Shown: in pieces, positions 8,379-17,101 of the stretch
Layout: each line of letters starts with the position of its first letter
Numbering within the stretch: position 1 is the stretch's first letter
Source of the DNA: Rheinheimera mesophila
GTDB taxonomy: Bacteria; Pseudomonadota; Gammaproteobacteria; Enterobacterales; Alteromonadaceae
Reading direction: 5' to 3'
Length of the DNA: 64,000 bases
Assembly: GCF_000986865.1 (NCBI RefSeq)
Contig: NZ_LAVS01000086.1
Location: 139,487 to 203,486, forward strand
The notes under the pieces: generated by a model
Seen by the model: only the letters and a program-made list of their open reading frames with translations
The model's database searches: none
Told to the model about the DNA's origin: nothing
Program-made: the position numbers and the translations under genes

Positions 8379-10775
8379 ATGACAGTAGCAAAGACTGAAC
8401 GTTTGCATATGCCGGTATTGGCATTAAGAGACGTGGTCGTCTATCCGCATATGGTGATCCCGCTGTTCGTTGGCCGGGCTAAATCCATCAAATGCCTGGA
8501 TGCCGCGATGGAAAAAGAGAAACAAATCTTTTTAGTTGCGCAAAAAGACGCCACGCTGGATGACCCTAAAGATTCTGATCTGTATCAGGTAGGTACTGTC
8601 GCCACTATTTTGCAATTGCTGAAGCTTCCCGATGGCACAGTCAAAGTGCTGGTGGAGGGTGGCAAACGCGCTCAATTGGTTGAATTTACTGATACGGAAG
8701 ACACCTTCGCCGCTTATGTGGATTTAATTCCGACACCGGAAATGGACAGCCGCGAGCAAGAAGTGATTTTACGCTCAGCGGTCAATCAGTTTGAGGGCTA
8801 TATCAAACTGAATAAAAAGATCCCTCCTGAGGTGCTGACCGCACTGTCTGGCATAGATGATGCTGCACGTCTGGCAGATACCATGGCAGCGCACATGCCA
8901 TTGAAGGTAGACGACAAGCAAAAGGTGTTAGAAATCATTGATGTGACGGAACGTTTAGAGTTCCTGATGGCGATGATGGAAAGCGAAATCGATATTCTGC
9001 AGGTCGAGCGCCGTATTCGCAGTCGCGTGAAAAAACAGATGGAAAAAAGTCAGCGCGAGTATTACCTGAATGAGCAAATGAAAGCCATTCAGCGTGAACT
9101 GGGCGAGCTGGAAGATACGCCGGATGAATTCGAAACTCTGTCGAAGAAAATTGAGCAGGCGCAAATGCCGGAGGAAGCCCGCACTAAAGCCACGGCTGAA
9201 CTGCAGAAGTTAAAAATGATGTCACCTATGTCAGCCGAAGCCACTGTAGTGCGTAGCTACATCGACTGGCTGACTAATGTGCCATGGAAAAAACGCAGCA
9301 AGGTGAAAAAAGATCTGGCTGGCGCAGAGCGTATTCTGGACTCGGACCACTATGGTTTAGATAAAGTCAAAGAACGCATTCTGGAATATCTGGCGGTGCA
9401 GCAGCGCGTCAACAAATTAAAAGGCCCGATTTTATGTTTAGTCGGACCACCAGGCGTAGGTAAAACCTCACTGGGCCAGTCGGTGGCCAAAGCCACAGGC
9501 CGTAAATACGTGCGTATGGCCTTAGGTGGCGTGCGGGATGAAGCGGAAATCCGTGGTCACAGACGCACCTACATTGGCTCTATGCCCGGCAAAATCATTC
9601 AGAAAATGGCCAAAGTTGGCGTGCGTAACCCGCTGTTCTTGCTGGATGAAATTGACAAAATGGCGTCTGATTTCCGCGGTGATCCGGCGGCCGCTTTGCT
9701 GGAGGTGTTGGACCCTGAGCAAAACACCGCCTTCAGTGATCACTATCTGGAAGTGGATTACGACTTATCCGACGTGATGTTTTTTGCCACATCGAACAGC
9801 TTAAATATTCCGGCTGCTTTACTGGACCGGATGGAAGTGATTCGTTTAGCGGGCTACACCGAAGATGAGAAGCTGAATATTTCCAAACAGCATCTGATCA
9901 ACAAACAAATTGAACGCAATGGCTTAAAGCCGCACGAAATTGAGATTGAAGACAGCGCTATTATCGGCATTATCCGCTATTACACCCGTGAAGCCGGTGT
10001 GCGTAGCTTAGAGCGTGAAATCTCCAAGTTATGCCGCAAAGCGGTAAAAAACATTCTGCTGGATAAAAACCTTAAAAAAGTCGTGATCAATCAGGACAAT
10101 CTGGAAGAGTTTTTAGGGGTACAGCGCCATGATTATGGTAAAGCCGAAGACAGTAACCGCATCGGTCAGGTCACGGGCTTAGCCTGGACTTCTGTCGGTG
10201 GTGATTTACTGACCATTGAAGCTGCCGCTGTGGTAGGTAAAGGCAAGCTGACCTACACAGGCTCGTTGGGCGATGTGATGAAAGAGTCGATTCAGGCGGC
10301 CATGACCGTGGTTCGAAGCCGTGCTGAAAAGCTGCGTATTAACGAAGACTTTTACGAGAAGCGCGATATTCACGTGCACGTACCAGAAGGCGCCACACCA
10401 AAAGATGGTCCAAGCGCTGGTATAGCGATGGTAACAGCGCTGGTGTCTAGTTTAACCGGCAACCCGGTCAGGGCAGATGTGGCCATGACAGGTGAAATTA
10501 CCCTGCGTGGTGAAGTTCTGCCTATAGGCGGCCTGAAAGAGAAACTGCTCGCAGCACACCGTGGTGGCATCAAACGGGTATTAATACCGCATGACAACGT
10601 ACGGGATTTAAAAGATATTCCGGATAATGTCAAAGGCGATATCGAAATTCGTGCCGTGAAATGGATTGACGAAGTACTGGAATTGGCGCTGCAAGAGCCG
10701 CCAACGGGCATGTCGGTGCTTGAAGTGGAAAAAAATCCAGCAAAAAGCAAAAAAAGCGTAAAAAATCCGGCTTAG
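8379..10775 (+). CDS. lon: Lon protease (endopeptidase La)
   Basis: This 798-residue cytoplasmic ATP-dependent protease destroys misfolded proteins and selected regulators. The N-terminal substrate-binding domain covers about residues 10-300 with a coiled region near 210-260. The AAA+ module has Walker [10 protein letters not shown] and Walker [10 protein letters not shown]. The C-terminal peptidase domain has the Ser-Lys dyad: Ser679 in KDGPSAG, the same number as in E. coli, and the Lys in [10 protein letters not shown]. The C-terminal tail is Lys rich. It has its own heat-shock promoter and precedes hupB, the usual enterobacterial and alteromonad order. Confidence 0.98.
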   Translation: MTVAKTERLHMPVLALRDVVVYPHMVIPLFVGRAKSIKCLDAAMEKEKQIFLVAQKDATLDDPKDSDLYQVGTVATILQLLKLPDGTVKVLVEGGKRAQLVEFTDTEDTFAAYVDLIPTPEMDSREQEVILRSAVNQFEGYIKLNKKIPPEVLTALSGIDDAARLADTMAAHMPLKVDDKQKVLEIIDVTERLEFLMAMMESEIDILQVERRIRSRVKKQMEKSQREYYLNEQMKAIQRELGELEDTPDEFETLSKKIEQAQMPEEARTKATAELQKLKMMSPMSAEATVVRSYIDWLTNVPWKKRSKVKKDLAGAERILDSDHYGLDKVKERILEYLAVQQRVNKLKGPILCLVGPPGVGKTSLGQSVAKATGRKYVRMALGGVRDEAEIRGHRRTYIGSMPGKIIQKMAKVGVRNPLFLLDEIDKMASDFRGDPAAALLEVLDPEQNTAFSDHYLEVDYDLSDVMFFATSNSLNIPAALLDRMEVIRLAGYTEDEKLNISKQHLINKQIERNGLKPHEIEIEDSAIIGIIRYYTREAGVRSLEREISKLCRKAVKNILLDKNLKKVVINQDNLEEFLGVQRHDYGKAEDSNRIGQVTGLAWTSVGGDLLTIEAAAVVGKGKLTYTGSLGDVMKESIQAAMTVVRSRAEKLRINEDFYEKRDIHVHVPEGATPKDGPSAGIAMVTALVSSLTGNPVRADVAMTGEITLRGEVLPIGGLKEKLLAAHRGGIKRVLIPHDNVRDLKDIPDNVKGDIEIRAVKWIDEVLELALQEPPTGMSVLEVEKNPAKSKKSVKNPA

Positions 10776-10884
10776 GGGCTTTTCAATTGCTCTGGCTGTG
10801 TTAAGTTATGGGCAGTTTCGACGCAGCCCTTGTCCTGCAAGGGTTGTGGCCTAACAGAAATTTTTGTAGAGCGTCGTTTTGTGC

Positions 10885-10913
10885 TTGCAAGCCCACAACA
10901 GGCTTGATATAAC
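10885..10913 (+). promoter_or_regulatory. Probable sigma-70 promoter of hupB
   Basis: TTGCAA (10885-10890) and TATAAC (10908-10913) are 17 bases apart, about 70 bases before the hupB GTG. Upstream, at roughly 10832-10855, a 9-base stem with a 5-base loop lies after lon without a T tract. Confidence 0.6.
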
Positions 10914-10983
10914 AAACACGCTACTACAACGAAGCAAATTACTGTAGTTGTTGAAAATAATAACAATTGAAGGGGATGATATT

Positions 10984-11256
10984 GTGAACAAGTCTCAACT
11001 TATCGACAAAATCGCTGCTGGTGCAGATATTTCTAAAGCGGCAGCTGGTCGTTCTCTGGACGCGTTCATCGACGCTGTTACTGAGGCTCTTAAGGAAGGC
11101 GATTCAGTAGCCTTAGTTGGTTTTGGTACATTTGCAGTTCGCGAGCGCGCTGCACGTTCAGGCCGTAATCCACAAACTGGTGAAACTATCCAAATCGCTT
11201 CTGCGAAAATTCCTTCGTTCAAGCCAGGTAAAGCGCTGAAAGACAGCGTAAACTAA
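10984..11256 (+). CDS. hupB: Nucleoid protein HU, beta subunit
   Basis: This 90-residue histone-like protein bends and compacts DNA as a dimer. The start is the GTG at 10984 ([11 protein letters not shown]), which has AAGGGGAT upstream; an in-frame ATG at 10948 would add 12 residues unlike any HU. The beta-arm signature [12 protein letters not shown] with the DNA-intercalating Pro is present, as is the C-terminal [11 protein letters not shown]. Length is exactly the family's 90. It is monocistronic here, with its own promoter and terminator between lon and ppiD. Confidence 0.97.
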   Translation: MNKSQLIDKIAAGADISKAAAGRSLDAFIDAVTEALKEGDSVALVGFGTFAVRERAARSGRNPQTGETIQIASAKIPSFKPGKALKDSVN

Positions 11257-11263
11257 GCTGAAC

Positions 11264-11283
11264 GCCTGGCTGACCGGCCAGGC
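11264..11283 (+). other. Hairpin in the hupB 3' region
   Basis: GCCTGGC (11264-11270) pairs perfectly with GCCAGGC (11277-11283) around a 6-base loop. No T tract follows, so it is not a terminator by itself; it may protect the hupB 3' end. Confidence 0.4.
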
Positions 11284-11371
11284 CTATGAAGCTGATGGTT
11301 CTGTCTGGATCCGAGTGTTCCCGACAGAAAAAGCAAGACGCATTAAGCCTGACGCTGCCACAGCTTTTATG

Positions 11372-11407
11372 AAAAAGGCGTATCTGCTAAGATGCGCTTT
11401 TTTTTTA
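11372..11407 (+). terminator. Rho-independent terminator after hupB
   Basis: GCGTATCT (11379-11386) and AGATGCGC (11391-11398) form an 8-base stem with a 4-base loop, extended outward by A-T pairs, and a run of nine Ts follows. The long ORF variant of ppiD reads through it, which argues for the later ppiD start. Confidence 0.85.
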
Positions 11408-11443
11408 AGACAACCAAAAGTTGCCAAAAGAGACGTAGATACA

Positions 11444-13357
11444 ATGTTAGAAAAGATCAGAGATGGTTCGCAGGGCATGATCGCCAAAGTCATTCTTGGT
11501 TTTGTGATCCTGACGTTCGCTTTAGCCGGGGTTGGCAGTTATCTTGGCAACACCAGCGAAGTGCCTGTTGCCACAGTCAACGGCGATGAAATCACCAAAG
11601 TGCAGTTTGATACCGCTTACCAAAACGAAAGAGCCAGAATGCAGCAGCAGTTTGGTGAGATGTTTGGCATGTTGTCAGCGGACAGCAACTACATGAATAA
11701 TTTCCGCAGTTCTGTACTGGAAAAATTAATTGACGAACAACTGCAGCGTCAGTTGGTGACTCAATTAGATTTAATGGTGAGCGATGAGGTGTTACGTGAC
11801 ACTATCCGCTCTATGCCAGAATTTCAGGTGGACGGTGTGTTTAATAATGACCGTTACATCGCACTTTTGCGTCAAAACGGCTACGAGCCGAACCAATTCC
11901 GCGATTATTTACGCGCGCAAATGTCCGCCAATCAGTTGGTAGTGGGGTTAGCGGGTTCAGAATTTGCGACTGTGTCCGAAATGCAATTATTGTCTAAATT
12001 ACAGCAACAAAGTCGTGATATTCAGTACGCTGTATTAAAAGCGGCTGATTTTGCTTCCGCTGTTGAAATTAATGACCAGTTGCTGCAGGACTATTACCAA
12101 AGCAATACTAATCAGTTTGTCTCACCTGAAACTGTCGCTGTGGATTATGTGCAGTTAATAGCCGCTGATATAGCCAAGACTATTACAGTGGCTGACGCTG
12201 ATCTGCAAGCCTATTACGATGCCAATCAGGCGCGTTATCAGACCGAAGAGCGTCGCCGTGTCTCGCATATCCTGTTAGAGTCTGCTGAAGACAATGCCGA
12301 GATCAAGGCCAAAGCAGAGGCCTTAGCGGCTCAGCTACAACAAGGTGCTGATTTTGCCGAGCTGGCAAAAACCCAATCTGCCGATACTTTTTCTGCCGAG
12401 AAGGGCGGTGATTTGGATTTCATCGAAAAAGGTGTGATGGATGCTGAATTCGAAAAAGCGGCTTATGCCCTAGCGAAAACAGGCGATATCAGCCCAGTGG
12501 TGAAAACTGAGTTTGGTTATCACATTATCAAGCTGACCGATATCCAGCCGGGCTCCGTAAAAGCTTTTGCTGATGTAAAAGAACAAATTCTGGCGACTGT
12601 GAAAGAAGAAAAAGCGGCAGAGAAATTTACTGAGTTGCAGCAGTTGTTAGGCGAGAAGAGTTTTGAGATTGCCGACAGCCTGCAAGAAGCTGCAGAAGCG
12701 GTCGGTATGAAAGTAGTCTCTGTGCCTGCCTTTAGCCGCGCCAATGCACCCGCTGAATTAACAGCCCCCAAAGTACTGGAAACTTTGTTCTCAGAAGACT
12801 TTATCAGTGCCGGTGTTAACAGCGATGTGATTGAAGTGGCTCCACAGCATGTGGTGGTGGTGCGGGTGAATGCACATCAGCCGGAAACCACCAAGAAGCT
12901 TGAAGAAGTCAAAGAACAGGTAAAAGCGGCGGTGATCGCAACCAAGAGCTCGGAGCTGGCCAAAGCAAAAGCCGAAGCTTTGTTGGCGGAAGTCGTTGCT
13001 GGTAAGTCTTTAGCTGATGTGGTTGCCGCTGCGAAGCTGCCACTTGAGACTAAGGCTGCCGTGACCCGTTTTGGTGGTGATATCGACTCAGATATCCGTA
13101 CTAAAGCCTTTGAACTGGCAAAACCTACTGAAGCTCAACCTGTTACTGTGGCGATGTTAAATCTGGCCTCTGGTGATGCGGCGTTAGTCGCGGTCACTAA
13201 AGTGACAGAGACTGAAGTCACAACCAAGCCGCCGGTTGAGCAGTTGCAGCAGTTTGCTGAGCAGAAAGCACAAAGCAGTTTTGGCGCTTTATTGGCTGCG
13301 TTAAAAGCCAATGCCGACATAACCCGCTCCTTACCTGCGGCAGCGGCTGACGAGTAA
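11444..13357 (+). CDS. ppiD: Periplasmic folding chaperone PpiD, parvulin-like
   Basis: This 637-residue inner-membrane-anchored chaperone helps newly exported proteins fold at the Sec translocon. One transmembrane helix at about residues 16-34 follows the short cytoplasmic start MLEKIRDGSQG. A SurA-like N-terminal region is followed by a parvulin domain at about residues 270-365 (RRVSHILLES to FGYHIIKL) and a long C-terminal region rich in Ala, Lys and Glu. The ATG at 11444 matches family starts; an ORF start at 11315 runs through the hupB terminator and is rejected. It ends before a bidirectional terminator shared with the convergent sap operon. Confidence 0.95.
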   Translation: MLEKIRDGSQGMIAKVILGFVILTFALAGVGSYLGNTSEVPVATVNGDEITKVQFDTAYQNERARMQQQFGEMFGMLSADSNYMNNFRSSVLEKLIDEQLQRQLVTQLDLMVSDEVLRDTIRSMPEFQVDGVFNNDRYIALLRQNGYEPNQFRDYLRAQMSANQLVVGLAGSEFATVSEMQLLSKLQQQSRDIQYAVLKAADFASAVEINDQLLQDYYQSNTNQFVSPETVAVDYVQLIAADIAKTITVADADLQAYYDANQARYQTEERRRVSHILLESAEDNAEIKAKAEALAAQLQQGADFAELAKTQSADTFSAEKGGDLDFIEKGVMDAEFEKAAYALAKTGDISPVVKTEFGYHIIKLTDIQPGSVKAFADVKEQILATVKEEKAAEKFTELQQLLGEKSFEIADSLQEAAEAVGMKVVSVPAFSRANAPAELTAPKVLETLFSEDFISAGVNSDVIEVAPQHVVVVRVNAHQPETTKKLEEVKEQVKAAVIATKSSELAKAKAEALLAEVVAGKSLADVVAAAKLPLETKAAVTRFGGDIDSDIRTKAFELAKPTEAQPVTVAMLNLASGDAALVAVTKVTETEVTTKPPVEQLQQFAEQKAQSSFGALLAALKANADITRSLPAAAADE

Positions 13358-13373
13358 TCAGGCTTATCAGAAC

Positions 13374-13403
13374 TAAAAAAACCAACCGCAAGGTTGGTTT
13401 TTT
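13374..13403. terminator. Bidirectional terminator between ppiD and sapF
   Basis: AAACCAACC (13379-13387) and GGTTGGTTT (13392-13400) form a 9-base stem around a GCAA tetraloop. Runs of A before and T after let it act on both convergent transcripts. Confidence 0.85.
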
Positions 13404-13428
13404 GTTTTCTGTCGTTTCAGCTAAGTCG

Positions 13429-14202
13429 TTAACTTTGTGCGCTTTTAATCAGCTTTTTACTGTAATCGTGCTGTGGATTGCTGAACACCTCATGAGTTTG
13501 GCCGTAGTCCAGGGCTTTGCCCTGATGCAATACCAACATGCTGTCGCTGATATGCCGCACCAGCCGCAGGTGGTTGGTGATCAGCAAATAGGATAAACCA
13601 GTATTTTTTTGCAGTTCCAGTAACAGGTTTACAATCTGAGCCCTTAGCGATGGATCCAGTGCTGTTAAGGCTTCATCCAGTATCAACAGCTTCGGATCCA
13701 TAATCAGGGCTCTGGCCAGCGCTACACGCTGTAATTGGCCGCCTGAGAACATATGAGGATAATAATCCGCATGCTCTTCCATTAAACCTAATTGCTGCAG
13801 GGTCTGATGAATTTTATCCTGACGCTGTTCTTCATCCAGTTGCGTGCTGTATCGCAATACATCATCCAGCATTTGTCCTACTTTCTGATGCGGGTTTAAC
13901 GAACGGGCAGGGTCCTGAAAGATGTAACGAATGACGTGATTGTATTTTTTATAGTCACTGATGGTGACCGCTTCACCCTCCAGCAATATTTCACCGCTGT
14001 CCGGTGTTTCTATGCCGACCAGTAATTTGGCCAGTGTACTTTTGCCTGAGCCGGTTTCACCGACTATCGCCAGGGTTTGACCAGGGTACAGGCTAAAACT
14101 GATATCTGACAACGCCTGAATGGTTTTACGGCCAAAGATACCCTGGGCTTTCTGATAACTTTTATACAGTTGGCGGATTTCCAATAAAGGCGTGGTCATC
14201 AT
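13429..14202 (-). CDS. sapF: Peptide ABC transporter ATP-binding protein SapF
   Basis: This 257-residue ATPase drives the Sap importer, known in enterics for antimicrobial-peptide resistance and, in E. coli, putrescine movement and Trk activation. Walker A is GETGSGKST, the ABC signature is FSGGQLQRVALARAL and Walker B is LLILDEAL. The gene's ATG overlaps the sapD stop by 4 bases, the last step of a chain of overlaps from pspF. Length fits the family (E. coli 268). Confidence 0.92.
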   Translation of the reverse strand: MMTTPLLEIRQLYKSYQKAQGIFGRKTIQALSDISFSLYPGQTLAIVGETGSGKSTLAKLLVGIETPDSGEILLEGEAVTISDYKKYNHVIRYIFQDPARSLNPHQKVGQMLDDVLRYSTQLDEEQRQDKIHQTLQQLGLMEEHADYYPHMFSGGQLQRVALARALIMDPKLLILDEALTALDPSLRAQIVNLLLELQKNTGLSYLLITNHLRLVRHISDSMLVLHQGKALDYGQTHEVFSNPQHDYSKKLIKSAQS

Positions 14203-15188
14203 TTCTTACCCTGCAGTGGAAAATGGCAACTGAAATAGTGGTTTTGTAAGCGATCCAGCACTGGTGTTTTGACACATTCCTTACGCGCATTGGGGCAACG
14301 AGGCCCTAAACGACAGCCTATCGGCAAGTGTTGCAAGGTTGGAATACTGCCAGGCAACGCATACAACGGCTGTTTACTGGCAAGATCTGGCTGAAACTCC
14401 GGCACGCTTTTAATCAATGCATCAGTGTAAGGATGCAAAGGTTGTTTCAAAATAGTGGCTGTCTCACCAGCTTCGACCAACTGACCGCAATACAGCACGC
14501 TTAAGGTTTGGGTGTTACGGGCTACCGTTTCCAGCTCGTGGCTGATCAGTAAAATAGACATGCCTTTGAGCTGATTAAAGCTGGCTAATAAACGAAATAA
14601 CTGTGCCTGAGTGGTACTTTCCAGTGCTGTGGTGGGTTCATCGGCAATCAAAAGCTTGGGCTTTTTTGCAATCGCCATAGCAATCATGATTTTTTGGCAG
14701 ACCCCTTCAGGTAGCTGGTAAGGGTAGGAGTTAAAAATCGCCTGATGGTCGCGGATCCCGACTTTATGTAGCAAAGCTATGGCTTTTTTCCGACGCTCGA
14801 ATGGCCGGCCCCACCAACTGCTTTCCAGTTCTGAATCCGGGATAGACTCAATAAGCTGTTCCAGTATAGGAGCGGTTGGATCCATACTGCGGCTGGGTTC
14901 CTGATAAATCATCGCGATATCACGGCCTATGATTTTACGCTGTTCTTCATAGGAGAGCCGGAGCAAATCCTGACCTGCCCAACTGAAACGGTCTGCGGTG
15001 ATATGCCACCTTTTATTCAGCACCCCAACTATGGCTTTGGCGATTAAACTTTTGCCTGAGCCAGACTCACCCACCAGGCCACGGATTTCGCCTTCTCTTA
15101 TGGTCAGATTGACTCTGTCGACAGCGCGAATTAAGCCTTCAGCAGTCTCCAGCTCTATCGTCAGGTTTTTTATATCAAGCAAAATCAT
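14199..15188 (-). CDS. sapD: Peptide ABC transporter ATP-binding protein SapD
   Basis: This 329-residue ATPase is the second nucleotide-binding subunit of the Sap system. Walker A is GESGSGKS and Walker B is LLIADEPTTALE. The ABC signature is degenerate: where LSGGQ is expected the sequence reads LPEGV, in line with SapD of E. coli, which also lacks the canonical motif. The C-terminal oligopeptide-transporter domain has a Cys cluster (CRLGPRCPNARKEC) that may bind an iron-sulphur cluster, as in other Dpp/Opp ATPases. Its ATG abuts the sapC stop by one base. Confidence 0.93.
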   Translation of the reverse strand: MILLDIKNLTIELETAEGLIRAVDRVNLTIREGEIRGLVGESGSGKSLIAKAIVGVLNKRWHITADRFSWAGQDLLRLSYEEQRKIIGRDIAMIYQEPSRSMDPTAPILEQLIESIPDSELESSWWGRPFERRKKAIALLHKVGIRDHQAIFNSYPYQLPEGVCQKIMIAMAIAKKPKLLIADEPTTALESTTQAQLFRLLASFNQLKGMSILLISHELETVARNTQTLSVLYCGQLVEAGETATILKQPLHPYTDALIKSVPEFQPDLASKQPLYALPGSIPTLQHLPIGCRLGPRCPNARKECVKTPVLDRLQNHYFSCHFPLQGKK

Positions 15189-16081
15189 CAGTTTTCCCGC
15201 CGCTTTTTCATCGCTGTCCGTAAGCCGTCACCTACCAGGTTTACGGACAACACTGCAGCAAAAACTAAGATACCCGGCAAAGCTATGGCCCAGGGCGCCA
15301 GATAAATTAAATCCAGCGCATCAGCGATCATTACCCCCCATTCTGAGGTAGGCGCTTGTGCACCTAAGCCTAAAAAGCCCAAAGCGGCTATGTCCAGAAT
15401 AGCGGTTGAAAGTGCCATGGTCGCCATCACAGTTATATGCTCCCAGATATTCGGCAAAACAGCGTAACGCAACACCTGCCAGTTCGAAGCACCGTCCAAC
15501 CGATACGCCGCGACAAAATCCTGTTTTAAGGTGTCTTGTATCGCATTGCGGATGCCATGCACGAACTGCGGTAACAGCGCCAGCATAATGGCCCAGGTGG
15601 TGTTCCACAGTCCAGGGCCTAATACCGCCACTATAATGATGGCCAGCAGCAGAGAGGGGATAGTTAATGCCAAATCCAATACATGATTAAAAATACTGGA
15701 TTTAACACCTTTACTCATGCCTGCCATAGCACCCAAAGCCAAGCCCATCAGCAGGGCTCCCATCACAGTCACCAGCGCGATACCGAAGGTGTAGGTCGCA
15801 CCTTTCATCAGACGCGACATCAAATCGCGGCCTAAATCATCGGTACCAAATGGATATTGCACTAACCCCTGATCGCTCCAGGAAGGGGCCAGTAACAGCA
15901 GATCCGGATTTTGCACATAAGGATTATGTGGCGTGATCAGCGGTGCAAACAACGTCAACAACAGGAAAAAAGCAAACATCACCAGTCCAAACACTGCTGC
16001 ATGCTGGCGCTGGAATTGCTGCCAGAGCTGGGTTAAGGGCCCGCGATTTTGTTCCTCGAAATACAGCCGGAATTTTTTCAT
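15188..16081 (-). CDS. sapC: Peptide ABC transporter permease SapC
   Basis: This 297-residue inner-membrane permease is of the DppC/OppC type. A hydrophobic segment at about residues 30-55 is followed by a periplasmic stretch and five more helices. The EAA-type loop that contacts the ATPases is around DFVAAYRLDGASNWQVLR. The sapB gene ends at 16082, immediately before this gene's ATG at 16081, consistent with coupled translation. Confidence 0.93.
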   Translation of the reverse strand: MKKFRLYFEEQNRGPLTQLWQQFQRQHAAVFGLVMFAFFLLLTLFAPLITPHNPYVQNPDLLLLAPSWSDQGLVQYPFGTDDLGRDLMSRLMKGATYTFGIALVTVMGALLMGLALGAMAGMSKGVKSSIFNHVLDLALTIPSLLLAIIIVAVLGPGLWNTTWAIMLALLPQFVHGIRNAIQDTLKQDFVAAYRLDGASNWQVLRYAVLPNIWEHITVMATMALSTAILDIAALGFLGLGAQAPTSEWGVMIADALDLIYLAPWAIALPGILVFAAVLSVNLVGDGLRTAMKKRREN

Positions 16082-17101
16082 TTATGCTTTCCTGGCCAGT
16101 GGATTAAACAAGGTATGCAGAATTTCTGTCAGCATATTCACGACGATCACTAAACAGGACACCACCAATAAACCGCCCTGAATAGCCGGATAATTACGCT
16201 GATAGATACTATCCAGCAGCCATTGGCCTATGCCCGGCCAGGAAAAGATCACTTCGGTGATCATGGCAAGGGTGATCAGAGTGCTAAACTGCAGACCAAT
16301 TTGTCGGATCACAGGCAAGAGTGCATTACGTAAGCCATGGTGATACAACACCTCAAAGCGGCTTAAGCCTTTGGCCCGGGCTGTTTTTATATAACTTTGC
16401 TCCAGCACCGCCAGCATAGAATCGCGGGTGAAACGGATCATCACAGTCGTTGGATAAGTGGCCAGCACTATGGCCGGTAACAACAAATGCCGAAAAGCGT
16501 CCTGACTGGCTTCGGATTTATAGTCAATATCAGACAACCAGATATCCGGTAACATAAAACCTGTAGTGGTTGGAATGTCAAATAACACGCTAATCCGTCC
16601 TGCTGTTGGCAATACGCCTAAGGTCAGCGAAAACAACATGATCAGCAGTAGCGCCCACCAGAAAATAGGAATGGAGTAGGCCACCAGCGTGACTGCAGAA
16701 ATCAGTTTGCCAAACACACTATCGGCCTTGACCGCGGCAAATAATCCCAGAGGGATGCCCAATACAAAAGATAAAATCAACGCGTAGCTGGCCAGTTCCA
16801 GTGTGGCTGGAAATACAGCGATAATTTCAGATAACACTGGTTGTTGGCTGGAAAATGATAAGCCCCATTCACCATCCAGAATACGGTTCACATAGGCTAT
16901 GTATTGCTGCAACAAAGATTGGTCCAGCGCATAATACTGAATCAACTGCTGCCGTTGTTCCGGCTGAATATCGGTCAGGCCGGAGATGTTATTCAGCACT
17001 TCACCCGGGAACAGATAACTTAAACTAAAAGCCAATACAGTTAAGGCGACAAAAACAAATCCTATTAAAAAAGCACGGCGTAAAAAATAATGCAGCATCA
17101 T
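16082..17101 (-). CDS. sapB: Peptide ABC transporter permease SapB
   Basis: This 339-residue permease is of the DppB/OppB type with six predicted helices: the first at about residues 8-30, then after a periplasmic region five more. The cytoplasmic EAA loop is at SYIKTARAKGLSRFEVLY. It pairs with SapC as the transmembrane channel. The ATG overlaps the sapA stop by 4 bases. Length is close to E. coli SapB (321). Confidence 0.93.
   Translation of the reverse strand: MMLHYFLRRAFLIGFVFVALTVLAFSLSYLFPGEVLNNISGLTDIQPEQRQQLIQYYALDQSLLQQYIAYVNRILDGEWGLSFSSQQPVLSEIIAVFPATLELASYALILSFVLGIPLGLFAAVKADSVFGKLISAVTLVAYSIPIFWWALLLIMLFSLTLGVLPTAGRISVLFDIPTTTGFMLPDIWLSDIDYKSEASQDAFRHLLLPAIVLATYPTTVMIRFTRDSMLAVLEQSYIKTARAKGLSRFEVLYHHGLRNALLPVIRQIGLQFSTLITLAMITEVIFSWPGIGQWLLDSIYQRNYPAIQGGLLVVSCLVIVVNMLTEILHTLFNPLARKA

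Noticed and set aside
11315-11443. N-terminal extension of ppiD (43 residues)
   Set aside because: It reads through the hupB terminator and is not part of the PpiD family start MLEKIRDGSQG.
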